DNA of 64,000 bases, taken from assembly GCA_942490995.1 (NCBI GenBank), contig CALOBG010000070.1, positions 62,001 to 126,000 of the forward strand. Direction: 5' to 3'. Position numbers and translations under genes: made by a program. Below, piece after piece: positions 27,008-35,383 of the stretch (position 1 is the stretch's first letter; each line of letters opens with the position of its first letter). The notes beneath the pieces were generated by a model, which made no database searches, was not told the DNA's origin, and was given only the letters and a program-made list of their open reading frames with translations. Origin of the DNA: UBA981 sp942490995 (GTDB taxonomy: Bacteria; Pseudomonadota; Gammaproteobacteria; Ga0077536).

Positions 27008-28528
27008 TCAGGCGCTCTGCTGACCGAGACCGGGGACCTTGATGGCCTGAATGTCGGGATACAACTCGTTGAGCGGTACGGAACGGCCATTGGCCTGCAC
27101 AATTCGACAATGGCGGCGCTTGAGACGCCGTGGCTCGGCGACGCCACAGGAATGGGCGATGACGCCGACCTCGTGGTGCATGTTCTGAGCATAGCGACAG
27201 ACACGTTCGGCCTTGTCGGTTGGGTCGAGGCCGCGCTGCAGACGCTTGTCGTGGGTGGTGATGCCGGTCGGGCAGGTATTTCGATTGCACTGCAAGGCCT
27301 GGATACAGCCAAGCGCAAACATGAAACCGCGCGCGGAGCAGATAAAATCGGCGCCGGTGCAAATTGCCCAGGCCACTTCCGAGGGCGTAATGAGCTTGCC
27401 GCTGGCAATGATCTTGGTACGGTCGCGCAGTCCGAATTCCTTCAGCTTGTCGACCACCATGGGCAGGCTTTCGCGTAGCGGCAGGCCGACATTGTCTATC
27501 AGACTCATCGGCGCGGCGCCGGTACCGCCCTCACCGCTGTCAACGGTAATAAAGTCCGGTGCGGTGTCCAGCCCGCGCTCGTGGATGGCTAGAAACAGTT
27601 TCTCCAGCCAGTCGGTGGAGCTGATGACGGCCTTGAAGCCGGTCGGTTTGCCGGTTACGCGACGGATCCGCTGGAGCATATCGAGAAGATCATTTTCGTT
27701 ATTGATCTCCGGGTGGCGGTTGGGGCTGATCGAGGCGACGCCAACCGGAATACCGCGGATCGCGGCGATCTCCGGCGTGACCTTGATGGCCGGCAGAATG
27801 CCGCCCTTGCCCGGCTTGGCGCCTTGCGAAAGCTTCAACTCGAACATGCGCACCGCTTCGTGGGCCGCGATCGCGCGCAGTTTGTCGTCGCTTAACTGAC
27901 CGCGCTCGTCGCGCACGCCGTACTTGGCGGTTCCGATCTGGAACACGATATCGGCGCCACCCTCCAGATGGTAGGGTGACAAGCCGCCTTCGCCGGTATT
28001 CATCCAGATCCCGGCCTTGGCCGCGCCACGCGACAGCGCCAGCGCCGCCGGCTTCGACACCGCGCCATAACTCATGCCGGAAATATTGAAAATGGCATTG
28101 GTGCGGAATGGCTTTTCGCAGCCGGCGCCGATCGTCACTTCGCGCGGCTCGACCGCGTCCTCGTCGAGGGTGGGATAGGCGGTGTTGACGAAGATTACCG
28201 TTCCCGGCGGGCGCAGGTCCTTGGTTGATCCGAACGCGATGGTGCTGTCGACGCCCTTCGCGGCCCGATACGCCCAGGAGCGTTCGGCGCGGTTAAAGGG
28301 CATTTCTTCGCGATCCATGGCGAAAAAATACTGGCGGAAAAATTCGCCCAGGTCCTCGAAGTAGTAGCGTAACCGACCGATGACCGGATAGTTGCGGCGC
28401 ACCGCGTGGGTGGTCTGGGTAACGTCGATAACGTAGATGGCAACCAGGGCCAGGACACCAAGGCCGAGCAGGATCACGAACAGCGCGGCAAACGCATTGA
28501 CCACATGCATGAACGTCGACACTTCCAT
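27008..28528 (-). CDS. FMN-binding glutamate synthase-like membrane protein
   Basis: The 506-residue protein begins with a membrane helix (ALFVILLGLGVLALVAIYVI) and then carries the FMN barrel of glutamate synthase large subunits: KPGKGGILPAIKVTP, ITVDSGEGGTGAAP, IIASGKLITPSEVAWAICTGAD. A cysteine-containing segment CIQALQCNRNTCPTGI corresponds to the Fe-S region of that family. It lacks the amidotransferase domain and is not GltB itself. Members are annotated as FMN-binding glutamate synthase family or alternative glutamate synthase-like proteins. It lies between hvfC and the DoxX gene. Confidence 0.85.
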   Translation of the reverse strand: MEVSTFMHVVNAFAALFVILLGLGVLALVAIYVIDVTQTTHAVRRNYPVIGRLRYYFEDLGEFFRQYFFAMDREEMPFNRAERSWAYRAAKGVDSTIAFGSTKDLRPPGTVIFVNTAYPTLDEDAVEPREVTIGAGCEKPFRTNAIFNISGMSYGAVSKPAALALSRGAAKAGIWMNTGEGGLSPYHLEGGADIVFQIGTAKYGVRDERGQLSDDKLRAIAAHEAVRMFELKLSQGAKPGKGGILPAIKVTPEIAAIRGIPVGVASISPNRHPEINNENDLLDMLQRIRRVTGKPTGFKAVISSTDWLEKLFLAIHERGLDTAPDFITVDSGEGGTGAAPMSLIDNVGLPLRESLPMVVDKLKEFGLRDRTKIIASGKLITPSEVAWAICTGADFICSARGFMFALGCIQALQCNRNTCPTGITTHDKRLQRGLDPTDKAERVCRYAQNMHHEVGVIAHSCGVAEPRRLKRRHCRIVQANGRSVPLNELYPDIQAIKVPGLGQQSA

Positions 28529-28632
28529 GGATACTCTCCCGTGGCGATGGTTACCAAAGACGAACTGAGCGGTCGCTGCTCCGCGAGTATGCCCGATCGT
28601 GGCTACTTGCGGCGCGCCCAGCGGACGCCGGT

Positions 28633-29400
28633 TCAGACGCTGGCGGCGACGGTCCCGAGAATTATGTCCTTGTCGAGAAACGACTGCAGCATCGCCCCAC
28701 CCGCCTCGACGATAAGTTTAGCGTCCGGATGGTGTAATTCTTCAGCGATTTGTTCGAGCAGGGCCAGACCCCGACGACCATGGTTATCGATGACCAGTTC
28801 CAGGAGACGCGCTGAAACCGCGTTCAGCTCGAGAAAACCGGCTTCGTCGCTGCGCCGTCGGAAGACCACCAGGTAGGTCGGTTCCTCGGACGCCACCGCG
28901 GGCTGGAACTGCGGACCGATGCGATGCACCGGGAAACTGTAGGCCTGGGGGCGCATGACTGGATTGGGGACCGGGCTCGCGCTGAGCAGGTCGGTGACGG
29001 CGTCGACTTCGATGGCGTCGATTTCGCGCACGTCGAACAGCACCTCGGCTTCCAGCCACTCGTAGTGCGCAAGTTCGCGCAGAAACGGTGGATCGTCCGG
29101 ATCGTCGCGCTCCTCGGCGAGGTAATGCAGAAACTCCTGCGGCATTCTCGGAAACAGGCCGGTCCGGGCCCGGTGGCAGGAGAAGTAATCGCGGATCATC
29201 GCGTGCCAGCGCTGGTCGTCGGTCAGCTCACGCAGGACCGGGAATGCGTTGGCCATGAAACCCTCGACATTCTTGTACAGCAGATCGCGATAAATCTTCA
29301 GGCGCCGGTCTTCGACACCCTCGGGCGCGGGATTGTGCTCCGGATCGCGCATATGCGCGGTGAAGCGGTACTGGATGTCGCGAAAACCGGGCTCAGGCAT
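28633..29400 (-). CDS. hvfC: HvfC-type RiPP maturation partner (DUF2063)
   Basis: The start is taken at ATG 29400, which overlaps the hvfB stop by 8 bases and gives 255 residues. The N-terminal helical segment (FRDIQYRFTAHMRDPEHNPAPEGVEDRRL, then IYRDLLYKNVEGFMANAFPVLREL) is the DUF2063 putative DNA-binding-like fold that recruits the precursor peptide in MNIO systems. The remainder includes GRRGLALLEQIAEELHHP. Genes of this type are the obligate partner of HvfB/BufB. The overlap implies tight coupling with the enzyme gene. Confidence 0.88.
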   Translation of the reverse strand: MPEPGFRDIQYRFTAHMRDPEHNPAPEGVEDRRLKIYRDLLYKNVEGFMANAFPVLRELTDDQRWHAMIRDYFSCHRARTGLFPRMPQEFLHYLAEERDDPDDPPFLRELAHYEWLEAEVLFDVREIDAIEVDAVTDLLSASPVPNPVMRPQAYSFPVHRIGPQFQPAVASEEPTYLVVFRRRSDEAGFLELNAVSARLLELVIDNHGRRGLALLEQIAEELHHPDAKLIVEAGGAMLQSFLDKDIILGTVAASV

Positions 29401-30244
29401 AGCGCGCGTCGGCGCCATCGCGCCGTGCCGCGAGCTGCGCACGGCGGACGAGTTCGAGCTCATCGAGCAGGGTCGCGAGCGGCGGGATATTGAAATCGCG
29501 TTCGAGCAGGGTCGGGAACACGCCGAAGTGGGCATAGGCCGCATCGAGCAGGCGCCAGACCGGGTCGATGACGTCGGCACCATGGGTGTCGACGATCAGG
29601 TCATCCGCCTCGTTGTAGTGCCCGGCGATGTGTGCATAAGCGATCCGCTCGCCGGGCAGACCATGCAGAAACTCGAGCGCGTCATAACCGTGATTGACGC
29701 TGTTCACATAGATGTTATTGATGTCGAGGAGCAGATCGCAGTCGGCCTGCTTCAGCACGGTATTGATAAATTCGAGTTCGGTCATCTCCGCGCCAGGGGC
29801 GCAGTAGTAAGACGCATTCTCCAGCACCAGGCGACGCCCGAGGATGTCCTGAACGCGCTCGACGCGCCCTACCACGTGCTCGACCGCCTCGGCTGTAAAC
29901 GGGATCGGCATCAGGTCGTAAAGATGGCCGTCGTCGGCGCAGTAGGTCAGGTGCTCGCTGTAACAACGGATCTGGTGCTGGTCGAGAAACTGCCGAATGC
30001 GCTTGATGAACGGCTCGTCGAGCGGCTCGGGGCCACCGATGTTCAGGGACAGGCCGTGACAGAGAAATGGTTTGCTTTCCGTGAAGCGGCGAAAGCGCCG
30101 GCCCAGCGCCCCGCCGAGATCGATCCAGTTTTCGGGCGCGACCTCGTAGAAATCAATATTCGACGGACCAAGGTTTTCCAGCGGGCGCATCAGCGCCCGC
30201 CGGAAACCCAGTCCGGCACCCGCTACGGGGTACTCAGACCTCAT
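29393..30244 (-). CDS. hvfB: HvfB-type MNIO RiPP peptide maturase (DUF692)
   Basis: The 283-residue protein is a multinuclear non-heme iron oxygenase of the DUF692/MNIO family, which in Haemophilus HvfB and the bufferin enzymes converts cysteines of EGKCG motifs to thioamide/oxazolone groups. Motifs fit: GAGLGFRR, DFYEVAPENWIDLGG, HGLSLNIGGPEPLD, SEHLTYCADDGHLYDLMPIPF, LENASYY, DINNIYVN and HIAGH, supplying histidines and acidic iron ligands. The start ATG at 30244 overlaps the hvfA stop as read and sits inside a hairpin. It is the central enzyme of the cluster. Confidence 0.92.
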   Translation of the reverse strand: MRSEYPVAGAGLGFRRALMRPLENLGPSNIDFYEVAPENWIDLGGALGRRFRRFTESKPFLCHGLSLNIGGPEPLDEPFIKRIRQFLDQHQIRCYSEHLTYCADDGHLYDLMPIPFTAEAVEHVVGRVERVQDILGRRLVLENASYYCAPGAEMTELEFINTVLKQADCDLLLDINNIYVNSVNHGYDALEFLHGLPGERIAYAHIAGHYNEADDLIVDTHGADVIDPVWRLLDAAYAHFGVFPTLLERDFNIPPLATLLDELELVRRAQLAARRDGADARYA

Positions 30245-30699
30245 GCCACCGTGGTGGCATGCTGCGGTACGGCTGGATCAGCCGCCGCATTTGCCTTCGC
30301 CGCCCTTGGACTCGCCGCATTTGCCTTCGCCGCCCTTGGACTCACCGCATTTGCCTTCGCCGCCCTTGGACTCACCGCATTTGCCTTCGCCGCCCTTGGA
30401 CTCACCGCATTTGCCTTCGCCGCCACCCCGCATTTGCCTTCGCCACCCTTGGACTCGCCGCATTTGCCTTCGCCGCCCTTGGACTCGCCGCATTTGCCTT
30501 CGCCGCCCTTGGACTCGCCGCATTTGCCTTCGCCACATTTGCCTTCGCCATGGCTGTCAGCAACCATGTAGCCGCTGCCGTACTCAACCGCCGCGAAGGG
30601 GTTGTCCGCTGCATTAGCGATCGGCGACGCCGCCAGGGTTACCGCGAACGTGGCGCCGAGCGCTGCTGCAATCGGCTTCAATTGGATTTTCTTATCCAT
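30241..30699 (-). CDS. hvfA: HvfA/bufferin-like RiPP precursor with EGKCG repeats, apparently frameshifted
   Basis: As read, the product has 152 residues: a signal peptide (1-30, ending ANA), a leader NPFAAVEYGSGYMVAD, then EGKCG motifs with Cys55, 60, 70, 80 and 90 in a 10-residue unit EGKCGESKGG. After residue 91 the frame changes to Cys-free AAKANAVSPR repeats, ending at a TGA at 30241. The same 30-bp DNA repeat encodes five further EGKCG motifs in another frame, with its own stop at 30278. The junction near 30421-30432 is 7 nt shorter than a normal unit. An intact gene would span 30278-30699 plus 7 nt. The cysteines are the expected substrates of HvfB. Confidence 0.88.
   Translation of the reverse strand: MDKKIQLKPIAAALGATFAVTLAASPIANAADNPFAAVEYGSGYMVADSHGEGKCGEGKCGESKGGEGKCGESKGGEGKCGESKGGEGKCGVAAKANAVSPRAAKANAVSPRAAKANAVSPRAAKANAASPRAAKANAAADPAVPQHATTVA
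30242..30261 (-). promoter_or_regulatory. Hairpin over the hvfB start codon
   Basis: CATGCCACC at one side pairs perfectly with GGTGGCATG at the other (9-bp stem, 2-base loop). On the minus-strand transcript the 3' arm contains the hvfB ATG (30244-30242). Such a hairpin between precursor and enzyme genes can lower enzyme translation relative to the precursor. This is inferred from the sequence, not tested. Confidence 0.5.
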
Positions 30700-30917
30700 G
30701 TATGTCGTCTCCTGAATCTACAGTTACGTGAAGTCAAGCTTCGCTCAGCGCGAAGTTTCGTGTGTGGAATTCATCTGCACCTGAGCAAGCCGGACCGACC
30801 CGCAGCGCAAGCCCACTCCCAGAGCTCCCAAGCATAGACCAGACCCGGGCCACGAAGTTTCCTCGGTCACGGCACGAAACCGCGCCCCGAGGCTATCGCC
30901 GGACCGGTAATGACCGT
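30700..30917. other. Gap upstream of hvfA, downstream of lysS
   Basis: About 218 bases with no gene. hvfA has a ribosome site AGGAG about 9 bases before its ATG. A short hairpin CTTCGC/GCGAAG around 30739-30755 lies in the middle. The hvfA promoter is probably here because lysS reads into the same strand, but no clear -35/-10 pair or copper-sensor operator could be recognised. Confidence 0.4.
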
Positions 30918-32459
30918 TCAGGTCGCGCCACCCGTGTCGCCATCGTCGGCCGCTGCCGCCGCATTCTGCGCACGCAGGTGCGGAAACAGCAGCACATCGC
31001 GGATCGAGGGGGCGTCGGTGAGCAGCATGACCAGGCGGTCGATGCCGATCCCTTCGCCGGCCGTCGGCGGCATGCCGTGTTCGAGGGCGCGGATGTAATC
31101 GGCATCGAAGTGCATCGCCTCGGCGTCGCCGCTGTCGCGTTCGGCAACCTGGGCGTGAAAGCGCTCGGCCTGGTCATCGGGATCGTTGAGCTCGGAGAAG
31201 CCGTTGGCGATTTCGCGCCCGGCAACAAAAAATTCGAAACGATCGGTCACGAACGGGTCGCGTTCGTTGCGCCGCGCCAGCGGCGAAACTTCGGCCGGGT
31301 AGGCGGTGATGAAAGTCGGCCCGGTGAGATGGGGTTCGGCAGTTTTCTCGAAAATTTCGACGAGCACCTTGCCGCGTCCATAGCTGGCTTGCAGCGCCAC
31401 GCCGAGGCGTTTCGCGAGCGCGCGTGCAGCGTCGAGATCGGCCAGATCGGCGGCCGTGACCCCGGGGTTGTGCGCGACGATAGCCTCGAGCACGGTCATG
31501 CGTGCAAACGGGCTGCCGAAATCGCAGCGCTGGCCCTGGTAAACGAACTCGCTCGAACCGGTGATCGCGACGGTCAGTTCCCGCAGCATGGTTTCGGTCA
31601 GCGCCATGAGGTCTTCGTAATCGGCAAACGCCTGGTAGAATTCGAGCATCGTGAATTCAGGGTTATGCCGCGTCGACAGACCTTCGTTGCGAAAATTGCG
31701 ATTGATTTCGTAAACCTTCTCGAAGCCGCCGACCACCAGGCGCTTCAAATACAGCTCCGGCGCCACGCGCAGGTAGAGATCCATCTCGAGGCTGTTGTGG
31801 TGAGTGATGAAGGGTCGGGCACTGGCGCCGCCGGGGATGGTCTGCATCATCGGCGTCTCGACTTCGAGGAAATCGCGCCGGTTGAGGAAAGCGCGCACGA
31901 AGTCGATGACCGCGGTGCGCGTGCGGAACGTTGCCCGGGTCTGGTCGTTCATGATCAAATCGAGATAACGCTGCCGATAACGGGCTTCGATATCGGTCAA
32001 TCCGTGCCACTTTTCGGGCAGCGGCCGCAGCGCCTTGGTCAGCAGCCGAAGATCGTCGACCAGCACTGAAAGCTCGCCTTTCTGAGTACGGAACATGGTA
32101 CCGCTGGCGCCAACGATATCGCCGAGGTCCCATTTCTTGAAATCGGCGTAGACACCCTCCGCCAGCGCATCGCGTTTGACGTAGAGCTGGATCTGTCCGC
32201 TCATGTCCTTGAGGTTGGCGAAGCTGGCCTTGCCCATCACGCGCTGGGTCATCATGCGCCCGGCCACCGCGACCCGCACCGGGCTGTGCTCGAGCTGTTC
32301 GGCGCTGCTCGCGGCGTAGCGCTCGTGCAGCTCCGCGGCGAGGGCGTCGCGGCGAAAATCGTTGGGGTAAGCGACGCCGTTGGCGCGCAGCTGATCGAGT
32401 TTCGCGCGTCGCTGCTGGACGAGTTGCGCTTCGCTCGAACCGGTCTCCTTGTCAGCCAT
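30918..32459 (-). CDS. lysS: Lysyl-tRNA synthetase, class II
   Basis: The 513-residue protein charges tRNA(Lys). The OB-fold anticodon-binding domain occupies about residues 65-160 (VAVAGRMMTQRVMGKASFANL). Class II motifs are visible: motif 2 RNEGLSTRHNPEFTMLEFYQ and motif 3 GIGIDRLVMLLTDAPSIRD. It lies just downstream of prfB on the same strand, the gammaproteobacterial recJ-prfB-lysS order. There are 12 bases between prfB and lysS. Confidence 0.97.
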   Translation of the reverse strand: MADKETGSSEAQLVQQRRAKLDQLRANGVAYPNDFRRDALAAELHERYAASSAEQLEHSPVRVAVAGRMMTQRVMGKASFANLKDMSGQIQLYVKRDALAEGVYADFKKWDLGDIVGASGTMFRTQKGELSVLVDDLRLLTKALRPLPEKWHGLTDIEARYRQRYLDLIMNDQTRATFRTRTAVIDFVRAFLNRRDFLEVETPMMQTIPGGASARPFITHHNSLEMDLYLRVAPELYLKRLVVGGFEKVYEINRNFRNEGLSTRHNPEFTMLEFYQAFADYEDLMALTETMLRELTVAITGSSEFVYQGQRCDFGSPFARMTVLEAIVAHNPGVTAADLADLDAARALAKRLGVALQASYGRGKVLVEIFEKTAEPHLTGPTFITAYPAEVSPLARRNERDPFVTDRFEFFVAGREIANGFSELNDPDDQAERFHAQVAERDSGDAEAMHFDADYIRALEHGMPPTAGEGIGIDRLVMLLTDAPSIRDVLLFPHLRAQNAAAAADDGDTGGAT

Positions 32460-32471
32460 TACCGGGTGCCC

Positions 32472-33567
32472 TTATAAGCCGTATTTCAGACTCGCTTCGA
32501 TAAAAATGTCCAGGCCGCCATCGAGTACCGCCTGGGTGTTGCCGGTTTCGACGTCGGTGCGCAAATCCTTGATGCGCGACTGGTCGAGCACGTAAGAACG
32601 GATCTGCGAGCCCCAGCCTATATCGGCTTTACTGTCTTCCAGAGCCTGCTGTTCTTCACGACGTTTGAGCATTTCCTGTTCGTACAGGCGCGCGCGCAAC
32701 AGCTTCATCGCCTGGTCGCGATTCTTGTGCTGCGATCGTTCGTTCTGACACTGCACCACGATGCCGCTCGGCATGTGGGTGAGCCGGATCGCGGAATCGG
32801 TTTTGTTGACGTGCTGGCCGCCGGCGCCGCTCGCGCGGTAGGTGTCGACACGCAGATCCGCGGGGTTGATCTCGATGTCGATGTCATCATCAATTTCCGG
32901 CGAGACGAATACCGAGGCAAACGAGGTATGGCGACGGTTGCCGGAATCGAACGGCGATTTTCGCACCAGTCGATGCACCCCGGTTTCGGTGCGCAACCAG
33001 CCGAACGCGTGGTCGCCGCTGAACTTGACCGTCGCGCTTTTGATCCCGGCAACTTCGCCGGCTGAAACTTCCATCATCTCGCTGTCGAAATCGTGCGCTT
33101 CGCCCCATTTCAGATACATACGCAGCAGCATCTCCGCCCAGTCCTGCGCCTCGGTGCCGCCGGATCCGGCCTGGATATCGACAAACGCGTTATTGGCATC
33201 CATTTCACCGGAAAACATGCGCCGGAATTCAAGCGCGGCGAGTTCACTCTCGGCGCCTTCGAGATCGGTCTGTACGGCGAGCACGGTAGCGGCATCGTCT
33301 TCCTCGGCCGCCATCTCCAGCAGGCCGCCGGCGTCACGAATACGGGTGCCGAGTTCGGCCAGCCGATGTACGACGCGCTCGAGTTCAGCGCGCTCGCGAC
33401 CGAGCGCCTGGGCGCGCTGCGGGTCGTCCCAGATATTGCCGGCCTGGAGTTCGCGCTCGACCTCTAGCAGTCGCTCGGCTTTGCGGTCGTAGTCAAAGAT
33501 ACCCCCTCAGCGCTTCGATGCGCTTGTGCATGTCTTTGATCGCGTTGAAGGTGGGGGTGAGTTCCAT
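32472..33567 (-). CDS. prfB: Peptide chain release factor 2 with programmed +1 frameshift
   Basis: The coding sequence is read in two parts. The first part, from ATG 33567, gives 24 residues ending LRGYL at an in-frame TGA (33495-33493). After a +1 slip on CTT TGA C it continues from 33494 to 32472, for 364 residues in all. The GGQ catalytic motif is at about 249-251 (GAGGQHVN) and the SPF codon-recognition tripeptide at about 204-206, as in E. coli RF2, which releases at UGA and UAA. It precedes lysS and follows recJ. Confidence 0.96.
33492..33507 (-). promoter_or_regulatory. RF2 programmed frameshift site
   Basis: The minus strand reads AGGGGGTATCTTTGAC: an internal Shine-Dalgarno-like AGGGGG, the slippery CTT and the UGA stop followed by C. 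This is the classic autoregulatory signal in which low RF2 lets ribosomes shift +1 and make more RF2. It explains why the prfB gene is split into two frames here. Confidence 0.95.
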
Positions 33568-33646
33568 AAGATCTTGCTGGTGGAAACGGCCGCGCATTGT
33601 AGCGGCTGACCGCGGACGATGGAATTCGTTTGCGCGGCGGTTCGCT

Positions 33647-35383
33647 TCAGGCCAAAGTTTCGGCGTAATCGATGACGAGTTGCAATGACTCGTTGCCGCG
33701 AAACTCGTTGATGTCGAGCTTGAACACCGCGCGCACCTCGGCCGCATCGCGAAACCAGCTTTCACCGGCGGCGCCGAACGCGATCGCGCCAAGCAGGGTC
33801 GACCCCTCGCGCGGGCGCAGGACCAGGCGCGCGTGATCGGCGCCGACCACGCGACGGTCCTCGATGACAAACACCCCATCGAAGCGCGGTTCGGGGAAAC
33901 CCTGCCCCCACGGCGCCGCGGCGAGCAGCGTGCGCGCCAGCGCAAACGAGTAATCCGCCTCCGCGAGCGGACCGTCGCTGTAGATGATTTTGCGCCGCGC
34001 GGCATCGTCAACGAGGGTTTCCACGGCCGCGATGAAAGCGTGGGTGAAACGCTGGTATTCAGCGCGCCGCAGACTCAGGCCGGCAGCCATGGCGTGTCCG
34101 CCGAAACGCTCGATGAGGCCGGGATTGCGGGTCGCGACGAGCTCCAGGGTGTCGCGGATATGCAGCCCCGGGATCGACCGCGCGGAACCCTTGAGGGTGT
34201 GTTCATCGGTGGCGGCAAAAGCGATCACCGGACGATGGAAGCGATCCTTGACCCGTGCGGCCACGATGCCGACGACGCCCTGATGCCAGTCTTCGTGAAA
34301 TACGCACAGTCCGGCCGGCGCCTCCTCGGCGCCGCTCGCCGGCAGAGTCGCCTCGATCAGAGCGAACGCGGATCCGCGCATCTCACCTTCGATCTCGCGT
34401 CGTTCACGGTTCAGGGCATCGAGCTGGTCGGCGATAGCGGCGCAGTGATTGGCGTCGTCACTCAACAGGCATTCGATGCCGAGCGACATGTCCGCCAGCC
34501 GCCCGGCCGCGTTCAGGCGCGGCGCAACGGCAAAGCCGAGGTCGCTGGTCGTGATGCGTGCCCGCGAGCGTCCGGCCGCGTCGATCAGGGCGCTGATCCC
34601 GGGCTGACAGTGACCAGCCCGAATACGCGCAATGCCCTGCTCAACGAGGCGACGGTTGTTGTGATCGAGCGACACCACGTCGGCTACCGTACCGAGCGCG
34701 ACGAGGTCGAGCAGGTCGGCCAGGCGCGGTTCGGTGATACCGCGTTCGGCGAACCAGGCGCTCTCGCGCAGGTGCGCACGCAACGCGGTCATGACATAAA
34801 AAATCACCCCCACGCCGGCCAGATTCTTGCTCGGAAATTTGTCGTTGCCAAGGTTCGGATTGACAATCGCGGCGGCGGCCGGGAGCGCCGCACCGGGCAG
34901 GTGGTGATCCGTCACCAGCACCTCGATACCGGCGCGCGCGGCCTGCGCCACCCCTTCCAGGGAAGAGATACCGTTATCGACGGTGACGATCAGATGCGGA
35001 TGCCGGCGCGCGGCCAGGTCGACGATTTCCGGTGTCAGTCCGTATCCGAATTCGAACCGATTCGGCACCAGGTAATCGACCCGGGTCGCACCCATCGCTT
35101 TCAGCGCCCGCACCGCGAGCGCGGTCGCGGTGGCGCCGTCGGCGTCGAAGTCGCCGACGATCAGGATCAGGCGTTCCTCGCGCAGGCAGTCGGCGAGCAG
35201 GCCGACCGCGCGTTCGATGCCGCCAAGCAATTCGGCGCGGTGCAGGCCGGCCAGCGAGGTATCGACATCGTCGGGTCCGCGCACCCCGCGTGCGCCGAAC
35301 ACCCGTCGCAGCACCGGGTGCCATTCCTGCGGCAGGCCAGCGCTGTTTTCGCTGACGCGTTGAACGATGTGCGAGCGCTGCAT
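33647..35383 (-). CDS. recJ: Single-stranded-DNA-specific exonuclease RecJ
   Basis: The start ATG at 35383 overlaps the upstream gene stop as ATGA and gives 578 residues. DHH-family motifs are intact: VGDFDADGATATAL, VTVDNGIS and VTDHHLPG carry the Asp and His metal ligands. The C-terminal DHHA1 region reads GGHAMAAGLSLR, and an OB-like domain follows. RecJ degrades single-stranded DNA 5' to 3' in recombination and repair. The gene sits in the typical position upstream of prfB, on the same strand. Confidence 0.95.
   Translation of the reverse strand: MQRSHIVQRVSENSAGLPQEWHPVLRRVFGARGVRGPDDVDTSLAGLHRAELLGGIERAVGLLADCLREERLILIVGDFDADGATATALAVRALKAMGATRVDYLVPNRFEFGYGLTPEIVDLAARRHPHLIVTVDNGISSLEGVAQAARAGIEVLVTDHHLPGAALPAAAAIVNPNLGNDKFPSKNLAGVGVIFYVMTALRAHLRESAWFAERGITEPRLADLLDLVALGTVADVVSLDHNNRRLVEQGIARIRAGHCQPGISALIDAAGRSRARITTSDLGFAVAPRLNAAGRLADMSLGIECLLSDDANHCAAIADQLDALNRERREIEGEMRGSAFALIEATLPASGAEEAPAGLCVFHEDWHQGVVGIVAARVKDRFHRPVIAFAATDEHTLKGSARSIPGLHIRDTLELVATRNPGLIERFGGHAMAAGLSLRRAEYQRFTHAFIAAVETLVDDAARRKIIYSDGPLAEADYSFALARTLLAAAPWGQGFPEPRFDGVFVIEDRRVVGADHARLVLRPREGSTLLGAIAFGAAGESWFRDAAEVRAVFKLDINEFRGNESLQLVIDYAETLA

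Noticed and set aside
30287..30560. A regular 30-bp repeat that looks like a CRISPR array
   Set aside because: The units are contiguous with no unique spacers and encode the EGKCGESKGG peptide repeat of hvfA. There are no cas genes nearby.
30243..30617. Plus-strand reading frames rich in SPHLPSPPLD repeats over hvfA
   Set aside because: They are the complement of the hvfA repeat array and have no family resemblance.
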